Shown here one piece after another: positions 19,816 through 30,107 of a stretch of 64,000 bases of DNA. The notes below the pieces were generated by a model. The model was not told the DNA's origin. It ran no database searches and was given only the letters and a program-made list of their open reading frames with translations. Source of the DNA: Sphingomonas sp. GTDB lineage: Bacteria > Pseudomonadota > Alphaproteobacteria > Sphingomonadales > Sphingomonadaceae. The stretch covers positions 1-64,000 of the forward strand of contig JAKFUZ010000001.1 of the NCBI GenBank assembly GCA_021732445.1, in the 5' to 3' direction. The position numbers and the translations under genes were made by a program. Every line of letters begins with the position of its first letter. Position 1 is the first letter of the stretch.

Positions 19816-21047
19816 TGATCGCTATGCTGGTCGCGCTGCTGCTGGCCGCGCCTGTCGCGCCCCCGACGCCGGAAGCGCGCGCGGGAAAAGTGCTGGCGGC
19901 AACGCCTGTGGTTGACGGGCATAACGACTTGCCGTGGGAAATCCGCCAGACCGCTGACGGCCATGTCGAGGCGGTCGATTTGAACACCAGCACCGCCACA
20001 GGCCCCAGGCCGCTGCAAACCGACTGGCCGCGCGCCCGCGCCGGGCATCTCGGCGGGCAATTCTGGTCGGTCTATATCCCGGCGGGCTCGCTTGGGCCCA
20101 TCGCCGTGCAGCAGACGCTGGAGCAGATCGACATCGTTCACCGCCTCGCCGCGCGCTATCCGCAGGTGATGATGCTCGCCCGCACCGCAGCGGACGTGCG
20201 CCGCGCGCAAGGAGCGGGCAAAATCGCGTCGATGATCGGCGTTGAAGGCGGCCATCAGATCGACGGGCGGCTATCGGTGCTGCGGCAATATCATGCGCTT
20301 GGCGCGGGGTATATGACGCTCACTCATTTCAAGAGCCTCGCCTGGGCCGATGCCTCGACCGATGCGCCGCGCGCCAATGGCCTCACCGAATTTGGCCGCA
20401 ACGTGGTGCGCGAGATGAACCGGCTGGGAATGCTCGTCGATGTGAGCCATGTATCTGACGCGACCATGGCGGCGGCGCTTGCGATAACGAAGGCGCCGGT
20501 CATCGCCTCGCACTCGGATGCGCGCGCGCTGTCGGGCGCGCCGCGCGCCATTCCTGACGATTTGCTTCGCAAGATTGCCGAAAATGGCGGGGTGGTGATG
20601 GTCAATTTCGCGCTCTCGCACCTGTCATCGGCGTGGCGCGCCTGGGATGTGGCGCGGCAGGCCTATGCCAGGTCGGCGGGCGTGCCCGACGATGTTTACG
20701 GCGCCAAGGCGCCCGCGCCGCTCGTCGCGTGGGACCGGGAGCACCCGGCGCCGCGCGTTACCGTGGCGACGGTTGCGGACCATATCGACTATGTCGCGAA
20801 GATTGCTGGCCATGACCATGTCGGCATTGGCGGCGATCTTGACGGGATTGGCGGCCTGTCGCCTGAGGGTCTGTCGGGCGTTGACGGTTATCCGCTGCTG
20901 TTTGCCGAACTCGCCCGGCGCGGCTGGAGCGATGCCGATCTGGCAAAACTGGCGCAGGGCAATATTTTGCGGGTGATGGAAGCGGCCGAAGCGGTGGCAA
21001 GGTCGATGGCCGGCACGCCGCCAATCGACGCGACCGACCCGGGCTAG
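19812..21047 (+). CDS. Membrane dipeptidase (peptidase M19) with signal peptide
   Basis: VVDGHNDLPWEIR...MIGVEGGHQIDGRLSVLRQYHALGAGYMTLTH...DVSHVSDATM. Confidence 0.95.
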   Translation: MMIAMLVALLLAAPVAPPTPEARAGKVLAATPVVDGHNDLPWEIRQTADGHVEAVDLNTSTATGPRPLQTDWPRARAGHLGGQFWSVYIPAGSLGPIAVQQTLEQIDIVHRLAARYPQVMMLARTAADVRRAQGAGKIASMIGVEGGHQIDGRLSVLRQYHALGAGYMTLTHFKSLAWADASTDAPRANGLTEFGRNVVREMNRLGMLVDVSHVSDATMAAALAITKAPVIASHSDARALSGAPRAIPDDLLRKIAENGGVVMVNFALSHLSSAWRAWDVARQAYARSAGVPDDVYGAKAPAPLVAWDREHPAPRVTVATVADHIDYVAKIAGHDHVGIGGDLDGIGGLSPEGLSGVDGYPLLFAELARRGWSDADLAKLAQGNILRVMEAAEAVARSMAGTPPIDATDPG

Positions 21048-22060
21048 AATCCGCTCAGAAAGCTGCCGACATTGGCGCCGAGCGCGTCAACCGCATAGCC
21101 GCCTTCCATGAGGATGACGGTTGGCCAGCCCAAAGCCGCAATGTCGCGCGCAAGCACTGCATAATCGGCGGTCGCGAGTTTCAGGTGCGAGATCGGGTCG
21201 CCCTCCCACGTGTCGGCGCCAAAGCTCACGATCAGCAGGTCGGGCGAAAAGCGCGCGATTGCGTCCAGCGCCTTGCCCTGCGCGCGGCGGAACGGGTCGA
21301 GCGCGGTACCCTGTGGCAGCGGCAGGTTGAGGGTCGCGCCGCACCCGTCGCCTTCGCCCGTCTCATCGGCATGGCCCCAGTAGAAGGGATAATCGGTCGC
21401 AGGGTCAGCATGGAGCGAGGCGTAGAACACATCGCCGCGCGCCCAGAAAATGTCCTGCGTGCCATTGCCGTGATGATAGTCGATATCGAGAATGGCAACG
21501 CGCGCGGCGCCTGCATCGCGCGCCGCTTGTGCGGCAATGGCGGCGGCGTTCAGGTGGCAATAGCCGCCAAGATAATCGGCGCCGGCATGGTGCCCCGGTG
21601 GGCGGCACAGCGCAAACGCGGCCGCCTCGCCGCCCTGCACCGCGCCAAGCGCCGACAGCGCCGTCTGCGCGCTCCAGTAAGACGCGGCGAAACTGTCGGC
21701 GGTCAGCGGCGTTGACGCATCAAAGCTGAACTGGCCGATCAGCGCATCAATCCGCGACAAAGCGAGCGGGCGGCGCCCGACAACGGGCCACACATAGCCG
21801 GTCACGTCCCCCGGCCGGCCGGCTTCCAGCCATTTGGCCGGCGCCGTCTTCAGAAAATCAAGATAACCGGCGGTGTGGACGGCGGCGATGGGTGCCTCGC
21901 CATGGTCAGCGCCCTGGGTTGCCTCGCCCAATGCGGTGCGCAGTGCCCGGGCGATTGCCTCGGCCCGTGCCGGCGTTTCGGCGTAATCGGTAAAGCCGCC
22001 ATTGTGCAGTTCGCGCGTCGGTGCATGGGCCAGTTGGCGCGCATCAAAAAACCACCGCAT
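21044..22060 (-). CDS. Histone deacetylase family protein (acetylpolyamine amidohydrolase-like)
   Basis: CRPPGHHAGADYLGGYCHLN...VAILDIDYHHGNGTQDIFW. Confidence 0.94.
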   Translation of the reverse strand: MRWFFDARQLAHAPTRELHNGGFTDYAETPARAEAIARALRTALGEATQGADHGEAPIAAVHTAGYLDFLKTAPAKWLEAGRPGDVTGYVWPVVGRRPLALSRIDALIGQFSFDASTPLTADSFAASYWSAQTALSALGAVQGGEAAAFALCRPPGHHAGADYLGGYCHLNAAAIAAQAARDAGAARVAILDIDYHHGNGTQDIFWARGDVFYASLHADPATDYPFYWGHADETGEGDGCGATLNLPLPQGTALDPFRRAQGKALDAIARFSPDLLIVSFGADTWEGDPISHLKLATADYAVLARDIAALGWPTVILMEGGYAVDALGANVGSFLSGF

Positions 22061-23290
22061 CTAGCACCTCTCCCCATGGTTGCGCCCCGCCGGCGCGCAT
22101 CGCAGCACCACGAAACCCGCCACTCCCGACAGCAGCGACCCTGCCAATACGCCGATCTTCACCGCATCCTGCATGGCGGCGTTGCCGGGAAAGGCGAGGC
22201 CGCCGATGAACAGGCTCATCGTAAACCCAATCCCGGCCAGCAGCGACACGCCGTAAAGCTGGAGCCAGCTTGCACCGCCCGGCCGGGTGCCAAGCCCCAG
22301 CCTCACCGACACCCACAGGCTGACGAAAATGCCGAGCTGTTTGCCGATAAACAACCCGGCAATAATTGCGACGGCCAGCGGTTCGGCAAGCGCGCCGGCG
22401 GCCTTGCTCCCCAGGCTGACCCCGGCATTGGCAAAGCCGAACAGCGGCACCACGCCAAAGCTCACCCAGGGGTGGAGCCCGTTTTCCAGCCGGTGGAGCG
22501 GCGAGGCGGAATCGTCGGGGCTGCCCGGCGAGCGGGCGATGGGAACGATCATCGCCGTAAGCACGCCGGCAATGGTTGCGTGCACGCCGGCCTGGAAAAC
22601 CAGCAGCCACAATAGGCAAAACCCTGTCAGAAACACGGCCAGCCGCCGCTCCCCGCGCCGCGCCGCCGCCCATAGCACGCCCGCGACCCCGCTCGCGCCA
22701 AGCAGCGCGGCCCAGTCGATATGGTCGGTATAGGCAATCGCGATTACGCCCACTGCGCCCATGTCATCGACAATCGCAACGGTTGTAAGAAACAGCTTGA
22801 GCGCGGGCGGCGCGCGCGTGCCGAGCAGCGCCAGCACCCCAATGGCAAAGGCGATGTCGGTAGCCGCCGGAATCGCCCAGCCGCGCTGCGTTGCCGGCGC
22901 CCCTTGCGTGACCGCGAGATAGACGATGGCGGGCACGATCATGCCAGCGGCGGCGGCGACAACCGGCATCCGCCGCCGCTCCCAGGTTGACAATTGCCCG
23001 TCCAGAAATTCCCGCTTGATCTCCAGGCCAACCAGCAGAAAGAACAGTGCCATCAGCCCGTCGTTGATCCACAGATGGACGGTCATCGGCCCGTGGCCTG
23101 TGCTGAGCGTGGGGCCAAGGCGGGTGTCGAGCAGCGCGAAATAGCCGTCCGACAGGCGCCCCGGCGCATTTGCGACGAGCAGCGCCGCTATGGCCGCTGC
23201 CATCAATACCACGCCGCCCACCGCCTCGCCGTGCAAAAACTGGCGTAGCGCGGAGATTGCGGCCACCCGTTTGCGCCCTGCCATGGTCAT
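22061..23290 (-). CDS. nhaA: Na+/H+ antiporter NhaA
   Basis: LWINDGLMALFFLLVGLEIKREFLDGQLS; AIPAATDIAFAIGVLALLG. Confidence 0.97.
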   Translation of the reverse strand: MTMAGRKRVAAISALRQFLHGEAVGGVVLMAAAIAALLVANAPGRLSDGYFALLDTRLGPTLSTGHGPMTVHLWINDGLMALFFLLVGLEIKREFLDGQLSTWERRRMPVVAAAAGMIVPAIVYLAVTQGAPATQRGWAIPAATDIAFAIGVLALLGTRAPPALKLFLTTVAIVDDMGAVGVIAIAYTDHIDWAALLGASGVAGVLWAAARRGERRLAVFLTGFCLLWLLVFQAGVHATIAGVLTAMIVPIARSPGSPDDSASPLHRLENGLHPWVSFGVVPLFGFANAGVSLGSKAAGALAEPLAVAIIAGLFIGKQLGIFVSLWVSVRLGLGTRPGGASWLQLYGVSLLAGIGFTMSLFIGGLAFPGNAAMQDAVKIGVLAGSLLSGVAGFVVLRCAPAGRNHGERC

Positions 23291-23731
23291 GCCCCTTGTT
23301 ATTGGCGGTGATGAGACATGGGCGGCGGCAACGCAACCCGACTGATCCAAGGGCGTCGCTGATTGCGTAAAACGCAATCCAGCATGCGCCACACGCATTC
23401 ATTCCGATTGTCATTTCGGGCGCGCGGCGGCCCGGCTATATAGTGCAGGTGCGATGGGCGCACAGGAGCAAAATATCGGACGACGTGGCTGAGGCCGTTT
23501 GGGCGGTATGTTTCGACCTCGAAACATGGTGTTGTGGCTGTTGCTTTTTCGTCGTGCGGTGCGCGCCTGTGTGCATTTGCCGACCAGCCCCGCAAAAAGT
23601 GGCCGGCGTCTGACCAGCGCCGCGCGCTTTTTTTCCGTTTCCCCGACTTCGTCCGTGCCGAACATGGACCCACCTGGCGCCTTGCGGACAATTCACCGGG
23701 CATGTGTCGCTCGATTTTTGGGAGATGAAGC

Positions 23732-24622
23732 ATGGGATATTTGAATAGAAGCGCTGGCCTGGGCGAGCGTGGCCCCGTGGCGCGCTTGGCATGGGCGCTG
23801 GGCACCTCGCTGGTTGCCATCGTGGTGCTGGTGATTGCGCTCACCTCCGCCTTTGGCCGGGTGCAGCCGGGCTATGTCGGCATCCGCGTGAACAATATTG
23901 GCCCCGGCGCAGGCGTTGCGTCGGCGGCGCTGCCGGTTGGATGGTACTTCGCGCCGCCGGGCACCAATATTTATGAGTATCCGGTGTTCACCAGCACCTA
24001 TACTTGGACGCGCTCGACTACCGAGCAGAGCCCGATCGACGAATCCTTCAGCTTTCAGGACAAGAACGGCCTGGGGCTGCTGGCTGATGTGGCGGTGGCC
24101 TATCATGTTGACCCCACGCGGGCGCCCATTCTGTTCCAGCGCTATCGCAGTGACATGGCCGCTATTGTCTCGGGGCCACTGCGCAACGCCATTCGCAACG
24201 CCATTGTCGAACGGGCCTCGCAGCTTGGCGTGGAGGAGATTTACGGACCCCATAAGAGCGAGTTGATCGCCACTGCCCTGCGCAAAGTGCAGGCCTATTT
24301 CGCCCCGGCCGGCCTGCAAGTGGAACAGCTTTACTGGGCCGGGAACATTGTGGTGCCAGATGCGGTGCTTCAGCAGATCAACGCAAAGATCGCCAATGAG
24401 CAGCAGGCACTTGCCGCCCAGGCCAATGTGGCCACCGCGCGGGCCGATGCCGATGCGCGCATCGCCAAGGCGCAGGGCGATGCCAAGGCGATTCAGGTGG
24501 AGGCAGAAGCCATCCGCACCAACCCGGAAATCATCAATCTGCGGGCGGTGGAAAAATGGGACGGCAAGCTGCCGACTTATACCGGCGCGGGCGCGCCGCT
24601 GCCGTTCATCGGGGCGAAGTAA
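23732..24622 (+). CDS. SPFH/prohibitin-domain membrane protein
   Basis: N-term TM, GRVQPGYVGIRVNNIGPGAG...YEYPVFTSTYTWTRS...coiled-coil AQANVATARADADARIAKAQGDAKAIQVEAEAI. Confidence 0.92.
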   Translation: MGYLNRSAGLGERGPVARLAWALGTSLVAIVVLVIALTSAFGRVQPGYVGIRVNNIGPGAGVASAALPVGWYFAPPGTNIYEYPVFTSTYTWTRSTTEQSPIDESFSFQDKNGLGLLADVAVAYHVDPTRAPILFQRYRSDMAAIVSGPLRNAIRNAIVERASQLGVEEIYGPHKSELIATALRKVQAYFAPAGLQVEQLYWAGNIVVPDAVLQQINAKIANEQQALAAQANVATARADADARIAKAQGDAKAIQVEAEAIRTNPEIINLRAVEKWDGKLPTYTGAGAPLPFIGAK

Positions 24623-24707
24623 GCAATGCGCGAGCAGCAGCGGGGCCGGGGAGGGGAGGCCGTCCCCGCCCTGTCCGTCCGCCCTGTCCGTCGGCCCTTG
24701 CCGCGCG

Positions 24708-26288
24708 TTACGCCCGCGCCAGCGCCTCGGCGATGAGGTTGCGGCTATTCTCGATGCCATAAAGCGCGATGAAGCTGCCCATGCGCGGGCCCTGCGATGA
24801 CCCCAACAGGGTTTCATACAGCGCCTTGAACCAGTCGCGCAAATTCTCGAACCCGGCCGACTTGCCGATTTCATAAACGATGTTCTGGATGTCTTCAGCG
24901 GTTGCATCGGGCGCAAGGCCGGCAAGCGACGCGGCGAGTTGCTGCAGCGCTGCCACCTCAACGCCCTCAGGCGCGCGGCGCACCAGCGTTGGCGCCACAA
25001 AATCGCGGCCATAGGCCAGCGCCCGGTCGATGAGGATTGCAAGATCGGGGTAACGCTCAGGGCTTGCATCCGGCACGTAATTGGCAAGATAGCCCCACAC
25101 CTGCTCGCGACTAGCCTCGCCCATCACGCTCACCAGATTGAGCAGCAGGCCAAAGGTTACCGGCAGCGTCGTTTCCGGCACCGCGCCGTCATGAATGTGG
25201 TGGACGGGGTTGCCGAGCTTTTCCCTGGCTTCCTGCCCTGCATAATTTTCGCGAAACTGCCAATAGTCGTCAATCGCGCGCGGAATTAGGCCCAGATGCA
25301 ATGACTTGGCCTTTTTCGGCTCGCGATAGATGTAGAAGGCAAGGCTCTCCTCCGAGCCATATGTCAGCCATTCCTCAAGGCTCAGGCCATTGCCCTTCGA
25401 CTTGGAAATCTTCTCGCCCTTTTCGTCGAGGAACATCTCGTAGATCAGGCTCTCCGGCGGCCGGGCGCCCAGCACGCGGGCGATTTTACCGGACTGGATG
25501 CCGCTGTCGATCAGGTCCTTGCCGTACATTTCATAATCAACGCCAAGCGCTGCCCAGCGCATGGCCCAGTCAACCTTCCATTGCAGCTTGGCCTTGCCGC
25601 CCAACACGGTCTGTTCGATCCGCTCGCCGGCATCGACAAACGCTATTCTGCCGGTTTCGGCATCGAGCACCTCGACGGGCACTTGCAGCACGGCGCCTGT
25701 TTTGGGGCTGATCGGCAGAACGGGTGAATAGGTTGCCGCGCGCTCTGCCCGCAATGTGGGCAGCATGATGTCGAGGATCGCCTGATATTGGCGCAGCACG
25801 CCCTTCAGCGCGCCGTCAAACCCCCCGCTATTGTAGAGCGCGGCCGCGGACTGAAATTCGTACTCAAAGCCGAACCGGTCGAGAAAATCGCGCAGCATCG
25901 CGTTGTTGTGCGCGGCGAAACTCTCGAACTTATCGAACGGATCGGGGATGCGCGACAAGGGCATGCCGAGATGCTCGGCCAGCATCGCCTTGTTTGGCAC
26001 ATTGTCGGGCACCTTGCGCAGCCCGTCCATATCGTCGGAAAAGGCGATGAGCCGCGTTGGCGCATCGGTCAGCGCGTGCAGCGCGCGCCGCACCATCGTG
26101 GTGCGCAGCACTTCGTTGAACGTGCCGATATGCGGCAGGCCGGAAGGGCCATAGCCGGTTTCAAACAGGATCGGAGCGCCGCCAGGCTTGCCGTGCGGAA
26201 AGCGCTTGAGCAATTTGCGCGCCTCTTCATAGGGCCATGCCTTTGACTGTAGGGCGGTGGCGCGCAGTGTTGCTGGGTCGATCGGCAT
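24708..26288 (-). CDS. lysS: Lysine--tRNA ligase, class I
   Basis: FETGYGPSGLPHIGTFNEVLRTTMV, EKISKSKGNGLS; class I LysRS. Confidence 0.95.
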   Translation of the reverse strand: MPIDPATLRATALQSKAWPYEEARKLLKRFPHGKPGGAPILFETGYGPSGLPHIGTFNEVLRTTMVRRALHALTDAPTRLIAFSDDMDGLRKVPDNVPNKAMLAEHLGMPLSRIPDPFDKFESFAAHNNAMLRDFLDRFGFEYEFQSAAALYNSGGFDGALKGVLRQYQAILDIMLPTLRAERAATYSPVLPISPKTGAVLQVPVEVLDAETGRIAFVDAGERIEQTVLGGKAKLQWKVDWAMRWAALGVDYEMYGKDLIDSGIQSGKIARVLGARPPESLIYEMFLDEKGEKISKSKGNGLSLEEWLTYGSEESLAFYIYREPKKAKSLHLGLIPRAIDDYWQFRENYAGQEAREKLGNPVHHIHDGAVPETTLPVTFGLLLNLVSVMGEASREQVWGYLANYVPDASPERYPDLAILIDRALAYGRDFVAPTLVRRAPEGVEVAALQQLAASLAGLAPDATAEDIQNIVYEIGKSAGFENLRDWFKALYETLLGSSQGPRMGSFIALYGIENSRNLIAEALARA

Positions 26289-26366
26289 GAAAAAATCCGG
26301 CGATTGAATTTTGGGCACGGGACAGCTTCCTAGCGAAGCGGCGCGCGTGAGGCTAGCATAGCGGGT

Positions 26367-27383
26367 ATGACCGCGCCGCTGCCCCCCGTCACTGCCTATC
26401 AATCAATGGACCGCATGCGGTTTGAGGCGGAGGTCGTGCCCGCCGCCCGGCCGGCTGTGTTTCGCGGCGCGGTGGCTGATTGGCCCGTGGTTGCGGCCGG
26501 GCGCGCCGGGCCGGCAGCGTTTGCCGCCTATCTGCGCGGCCAGGCAACTGAGGTGGCGGGCGAGGCGTGGTTCGGCGCGCCCGAAATTGCCGGGCGCTTC
26601 AGCTTCAACCCCGCGCTCGACGGCTATAATCATGAGCGCAAGGCGGCCAGCATCGCGCAGTTGCTCGATTTGCTGCTGCGGCAGCAGGCCGATCCGCACC
26701 CCTGGTCGATTTTCGCAGGTGCCCTGCCGCTTGGCCGGCACCTGCCGCGTTTTGCGGCCGATCATCCGCAAAAGCTGCTTGATGCGGCCCGGCCAATGCT
26801 CGTGTCGCTGTGGCTTGGGAATGGCACCTCCACCGCCGCACACTGGGATTTGCCGCAGAACCTTGCCTGTGTGGTTGCGGGCAACCGCCGGTTCACGCTG
26901 TTTCCGACCGAGCAGCTTGGCAATCTTTATGTCGGCCCGCTTGATTTCACGCTTGCCGGGCAACCGAGCAGTCTGGTCGATGTCGATGCGCCCGATTTTG
27001 AGCGTTTCCCGAAGTTTCGTGACGCTTTGGCCCATGCGCAGGTCGCCGAGCTTGAGCCGGGCGACGTGCTGTATATGCCAAGCCTGTGGTGGCACGCGGT
27101 GCGCTCTACCGGCCCTGCGTCGGCCATGATAAATTATTGGTGGCGCGATGCCCCGGTTGACGCGATTTCGCCAATGAAGGCGCTGATGCTCGCGATTCTG
27201 ACGCTGCGCGACACCGCGCCGCAAGAGCGTGCGCGGTGGCAGCACATGTTCGACCATTATCTGTTTGGGCAAGGGGAACCGCTTGCCCATGTGCCAGCCG
27301 ATGCGCGCGGCATTCTGGGCAAGCGTGATGCAGCGGCGACGGCAGCAGCCAAGGCGATGATTGCCCGGTCGCTGGTGGGCTGA
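26367..27383 (+). CDS. Cupin-like (JmjC-type) domain-containing protein
   Basis: GTSTAAHWDLPQNLACVVAGNRRFTLFPTEQLGNLYVGPLD...PGDVLYMPSLWWHAV (HxD...H). Confidence 0.9.
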   Translation: MTAPLPPVTAYQSMDRMRFEAEVVPAARPAVFRGAVADWPVVAAGRAGPAAFAAYLRGQATEVAGEAWFGAPEIAGRFSFNPALDGYNHERKAASIAQLLDLLLRQQADPHPWSIFAGALPLGRHLPRFAADHPQKLLDAARPMLVSLWLGNGTSTAAHWDLPQNLACVVAGNRRFTLFPTEQLGNLYVGPLDFTLAGQPSSLVDVDAPDFERFPKFRDALAHAQVAELEPGDVLYMPSLWWHAVRSTGPASAMINYWWRDAPVDAISPMKALMLAILTLRDTAPQERARWQHMFDHYLFGQGEPLAHVPADARGILGKRDAAATAAAKAMIARSLVG

Positions 27384-27386
27384 ACG

Positions 27387-30104
27387 ATGGTCGATCCGCT
27401 TGCCTTTCCTGCGCTGCACGCAAGCCATGGCGGCATCTGGGTGTCGCAAGGGCAGCAGACCCGGCAGGTCGCGCGCGGTGAGGCGATCAGGCTGGCGACC
27501 GATACCCCGGTGTTGCTGCTGAATGCGCCGCTCGTTGCGCAGCGGCTGGGCTATGCCGAGCTTTCGGGGCTTGATGTGCTGGAGCTGTTTGCGTTTCTCC
27601 ACCCGGCCCGGTTCATGGTGCCCACCGCGCGTGGGCTGGCCCGCGAAACTGCCCTGCCGGAGCCGTCATCGGAGGGGGCAATCGCTGCATTCCTTCGTGA
27701 GGCGGCCACCGCGCTGATTGTGCGAACGCGCGGCAATTGGCCTGAGCGTGAAGGGGCGTGGACAGCGCTTCAGGCGCTTGCGCGTCTGCGCTGGCCTTGG
27801 GGAGGCGTTCTGTCGCCCCCTGTCGAAGCGCCCGAACAGGCTGAGCGCTGGCTGTTCTCAAGGCTTGCGGAATGGGAAGAGGCCGCTGCCCGCCCGGCGC
27901 CCCGGTCGCTCAGGCTTGCAGGCGAGGCGGTGCAGGCCCGGTTGACCGAGCTTACGGGGCATGGCGCAGAGACGCGGCCCGGCCAGCGTGCCTATGCCAC
28001 TGCCGCAACCGCCGCTTTTGCGCCGCGTGATCGCGCCGATGCGCCCAATCTGGTGCTGGCGGAGGCGGGCACCGGCATCGGCAAGACGCTGGGCTATCTG
28101 GCGCCAGCCTCGCTCTGGGCGCAAAACGCAGGCGGGCCGGTTTGGATTTCAACCTTTACCAAGACGTTGCAGCGGCAATTGGCGCAGGAAAGCGCGCGGG
28201 TGTATCCCGATGCGGCTGAGCGCAAGCTGCGCGTTGTGACGCGCAAGGGCCGGGAAAATTATGCCTGCCTACTAAATCTTGAAGAGGCGCTTCAAGGCGG
28301 CTTCACTGGCCGGGCAGCGGTGTTGGCGCAGCTCGTCGCGCGCTGGGCGGCCTATACGGCCGATGGGGACATGGTCGGCGGCGATTTGCCCGGCTGGCTG
28401 CCGGTGCTGTTCCGCCGCAATGGGCCGGCTGCGCTCACCGACAGGCGGGGAGAGTGCGTCTATGCCGGCTGCCCGCATTACCGCAAATGCTTTATCGAGC
28501 GCAGCGCCCGTGCCAGCGCCGCCGCCGATATCGTTATCGCCAACCATGCGCTGGTGATGGTCAATGCAGCCCGCGGCCGCGAGCAGGCCAGCCGGCCGAC
28601 GCGCTATGTCTTCGACGAGGGGCATCATGTGTTTGATGCCGCCGATTCGATGTTTTCGGTTGCGCTCACCGGGCAGGAAACGATTGAACTGAGGCGCTGG
28701 GTGCTCGGGCCGGAATCCGGCGGGCGGGGGCGCAGGCGCGGGCTGGCGGCGCGGCTTTCCGACGTCGCAAGTTATGACGGCGAGGGCGCGCGCGCGATTG
28801 CCGAGGCAGCAGCGGCAGTGGGTGCGTTGCCATCGGATGGCTGGTTGCAGCGGCTTGCCGAGGGGCAGCCTTTTGGCCCCATCGAAGCGCTGCTGGCGAG
28901 CGTGCGCGCGCTGGTTTATGCCCGCGACCAGAACCATGACGAGGCCGGTTACGGCCTGGAAACGGAGCTTGTCGAGGTCGATGGCGCGCTGGTGGCCGCA
29001 GCCGGTGCCGGGGTGGCCGCGCTGTCGGCGCTTCACCGCCCGCTGATGGCGCTTGGCCAGCGGCTGGAGGCGGTGCTCGCCGAGGCGCCTGACTGGATGG
29101 ACGGTGCGGCCCGCGCGCGGATCGACGGGGCGATCCATTCACTGGCGTGGCGTGCAGATATGGTCGCTGCATGGCTTGCCCTGCTCGCCCGTGTGGGCGG
29201 CCCGGCTGACCCCGATTTTGTGGACTGGCTGGCGGTTGACCGGATCGAGGGCCGCGACATCGACATTGGCCTGAACCGCCACTGGCTTGATCCGTCGCGC
29301 CCCTTTGCGGCGGCGGTGCTCGCGCCCGCTGACGGTGCGCTCATCACCTCGGCGACGCTCACTGGCGGCGGTGACTGGGCGGTGGCCGAAGCGCGCACGG
29401 GTGTAGGGCATCTCGCCGGGCCGGTCGCCCGGTTCGAGGCGCCGAGCCCGTTTGATTATGCAGCGGCGGCGCAGGTGCTGGTCGTAACCGATGTAAAACG
29501 CGGCGACATGGCGGCGCTGGCCAATGCCTATGCCCGTCTTGTCGTCGCAGCGGGCGGCGGAACGCTTGGGCTGTTTACCGCGATCAGGCGGCTGCGCGGC
29601 GTCCACGCGGCGATTGCCGACCGCCTCGCACGCGACGGGCTGCCGCTTTATGCCCAGCATGTCGACCCCGTTGATACCGGCACCCTGGTGGATATTTTTC
29701 GCGATGATCCGCGCGCCTCGCTGCTCGGCACCGATGCACTGCGCGACGGGGTGGACGTGCCCGGCCATTCGCTGCGGCTGGTGGTAATGGAAGGGGTGCC
29801 CTGGCCAAAGCCCAGCGTGCTCCACGCCGCGCGGCGGCGGGCGGGCGGCGGCAAGGCTTACGACGACCGTCTGGTGCGGGCCCGGCTTGCACAGGCTTTT
29901 GGCCGCCTCATCCGCCGGGCGGATGATCGCGGCGCGTTCGTGCTGTTGTCGGCGGCGATGCCATCGCGCTTGCTCGGCGCCTTTCCGCCGGGCGTGCCCG
30001 TGGCGCGGGTCACGCTTGACGAGGCGGTCGCACGGGTTAGGCAACGTCTTTCCTCCGTCACGCCGGTGGGGCATGACAGGGCGTCATTGGCACAGCCGGG
30101 ATAG
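27387..30104 (+). CDS. ATP-dependent DNA helicase, DinG/XPD family
   Basis: LVLAEAGTGIGKTLGYLAPASLWA, CVYAGCPHYRKCF (FeS Cys), FDEGHHVFDAADS (DEGH), LRLVVMEGVPWPKP. Confidence 0.92.
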   Translation: MVDPLAFPALHASHGGIWVSQGQQTRQVARGEAIRLATDTPVLLLNAPLVAQRLGYAELSGLDVLELFAFLHPARFMVPTARGLARETALPEPSSEGAIAAFLREAATALIVRTRGNWPEREGAWTALQALARLRWPWGGVLSPPVEAPEQAERWLFSRLAEWEEAAARPAPRSLRLAGEAVQARLTELTGHGAETRPGQRAYATAATAAFAPRDRADAPNLVLAEAGTGIGKTLGYLAPASLWAQNAGGPVWISTFTKTLQRQLAQESARVYPDAAERKLRVVTRKGRENYACLLNLEEALQGGFTGRAAVLAQLVARWAAYTADGDMVGGDLPGWLPVLFRRNGPAALTDRRGECVYAGCPHYRKCFIERSARASAAADIVIANHALVMVNAARGREQASRPTRYVFDEGHHVFDAADSMFSVALTGQETIELRRWVLGPESGGRGRRRGLAARLSDVASYDGEGARAIAEAAAAVGALPSDGWLQRLAEGQPFGPIEALLASVRALVYARDQNHDEAGYGLETELVEVDGALVAAAGAGVAALSALHRPLMALGQRLEAVLAEAPDWMDGAARARIDGAIHSLAWRADMVAAWLALLARVGGPADPDFVDWLAVDRIEGRDIDIGLNRHWLDPSRPFAAAVLAPADGALITSATLTGGGDWAVAEARTGVGHLAGPVARFEAPSPFDYAAAAQVLVVTDVKRGDMAALANAYARLVVAAGGGTLGLFTAIRRLRGVHAAIADRLARDGLPLYAQHVDPVDTGTLVDIFRDDPRASLLGTDALRDGVDVPGHSLRLVVMEGVPWPKPSVLHAARRRAGGGKAYDDRLVRARLAQAFGRLIRRADDRGAFVLLSAAMPSRLLGAFPPGVPVARVTLDEAVARVRQRLSSVTPVGHDRASLAQPG

Positions 30105-30107
30105 GGA

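Noticed and set aside
23534-23728. 64-aa GTG-started ORF before the SPFH gene
   Set aside because: Cys/Arg-rich, no motif, two competing frames; kept only as part of an unexplained leader.
24667-24692. 13-bp direct repeat CGCCCTGTCCGTC x2 after the SPFH gene
   Set aside because: Only two copies in a short convergent intergenic spacer; no further structure.
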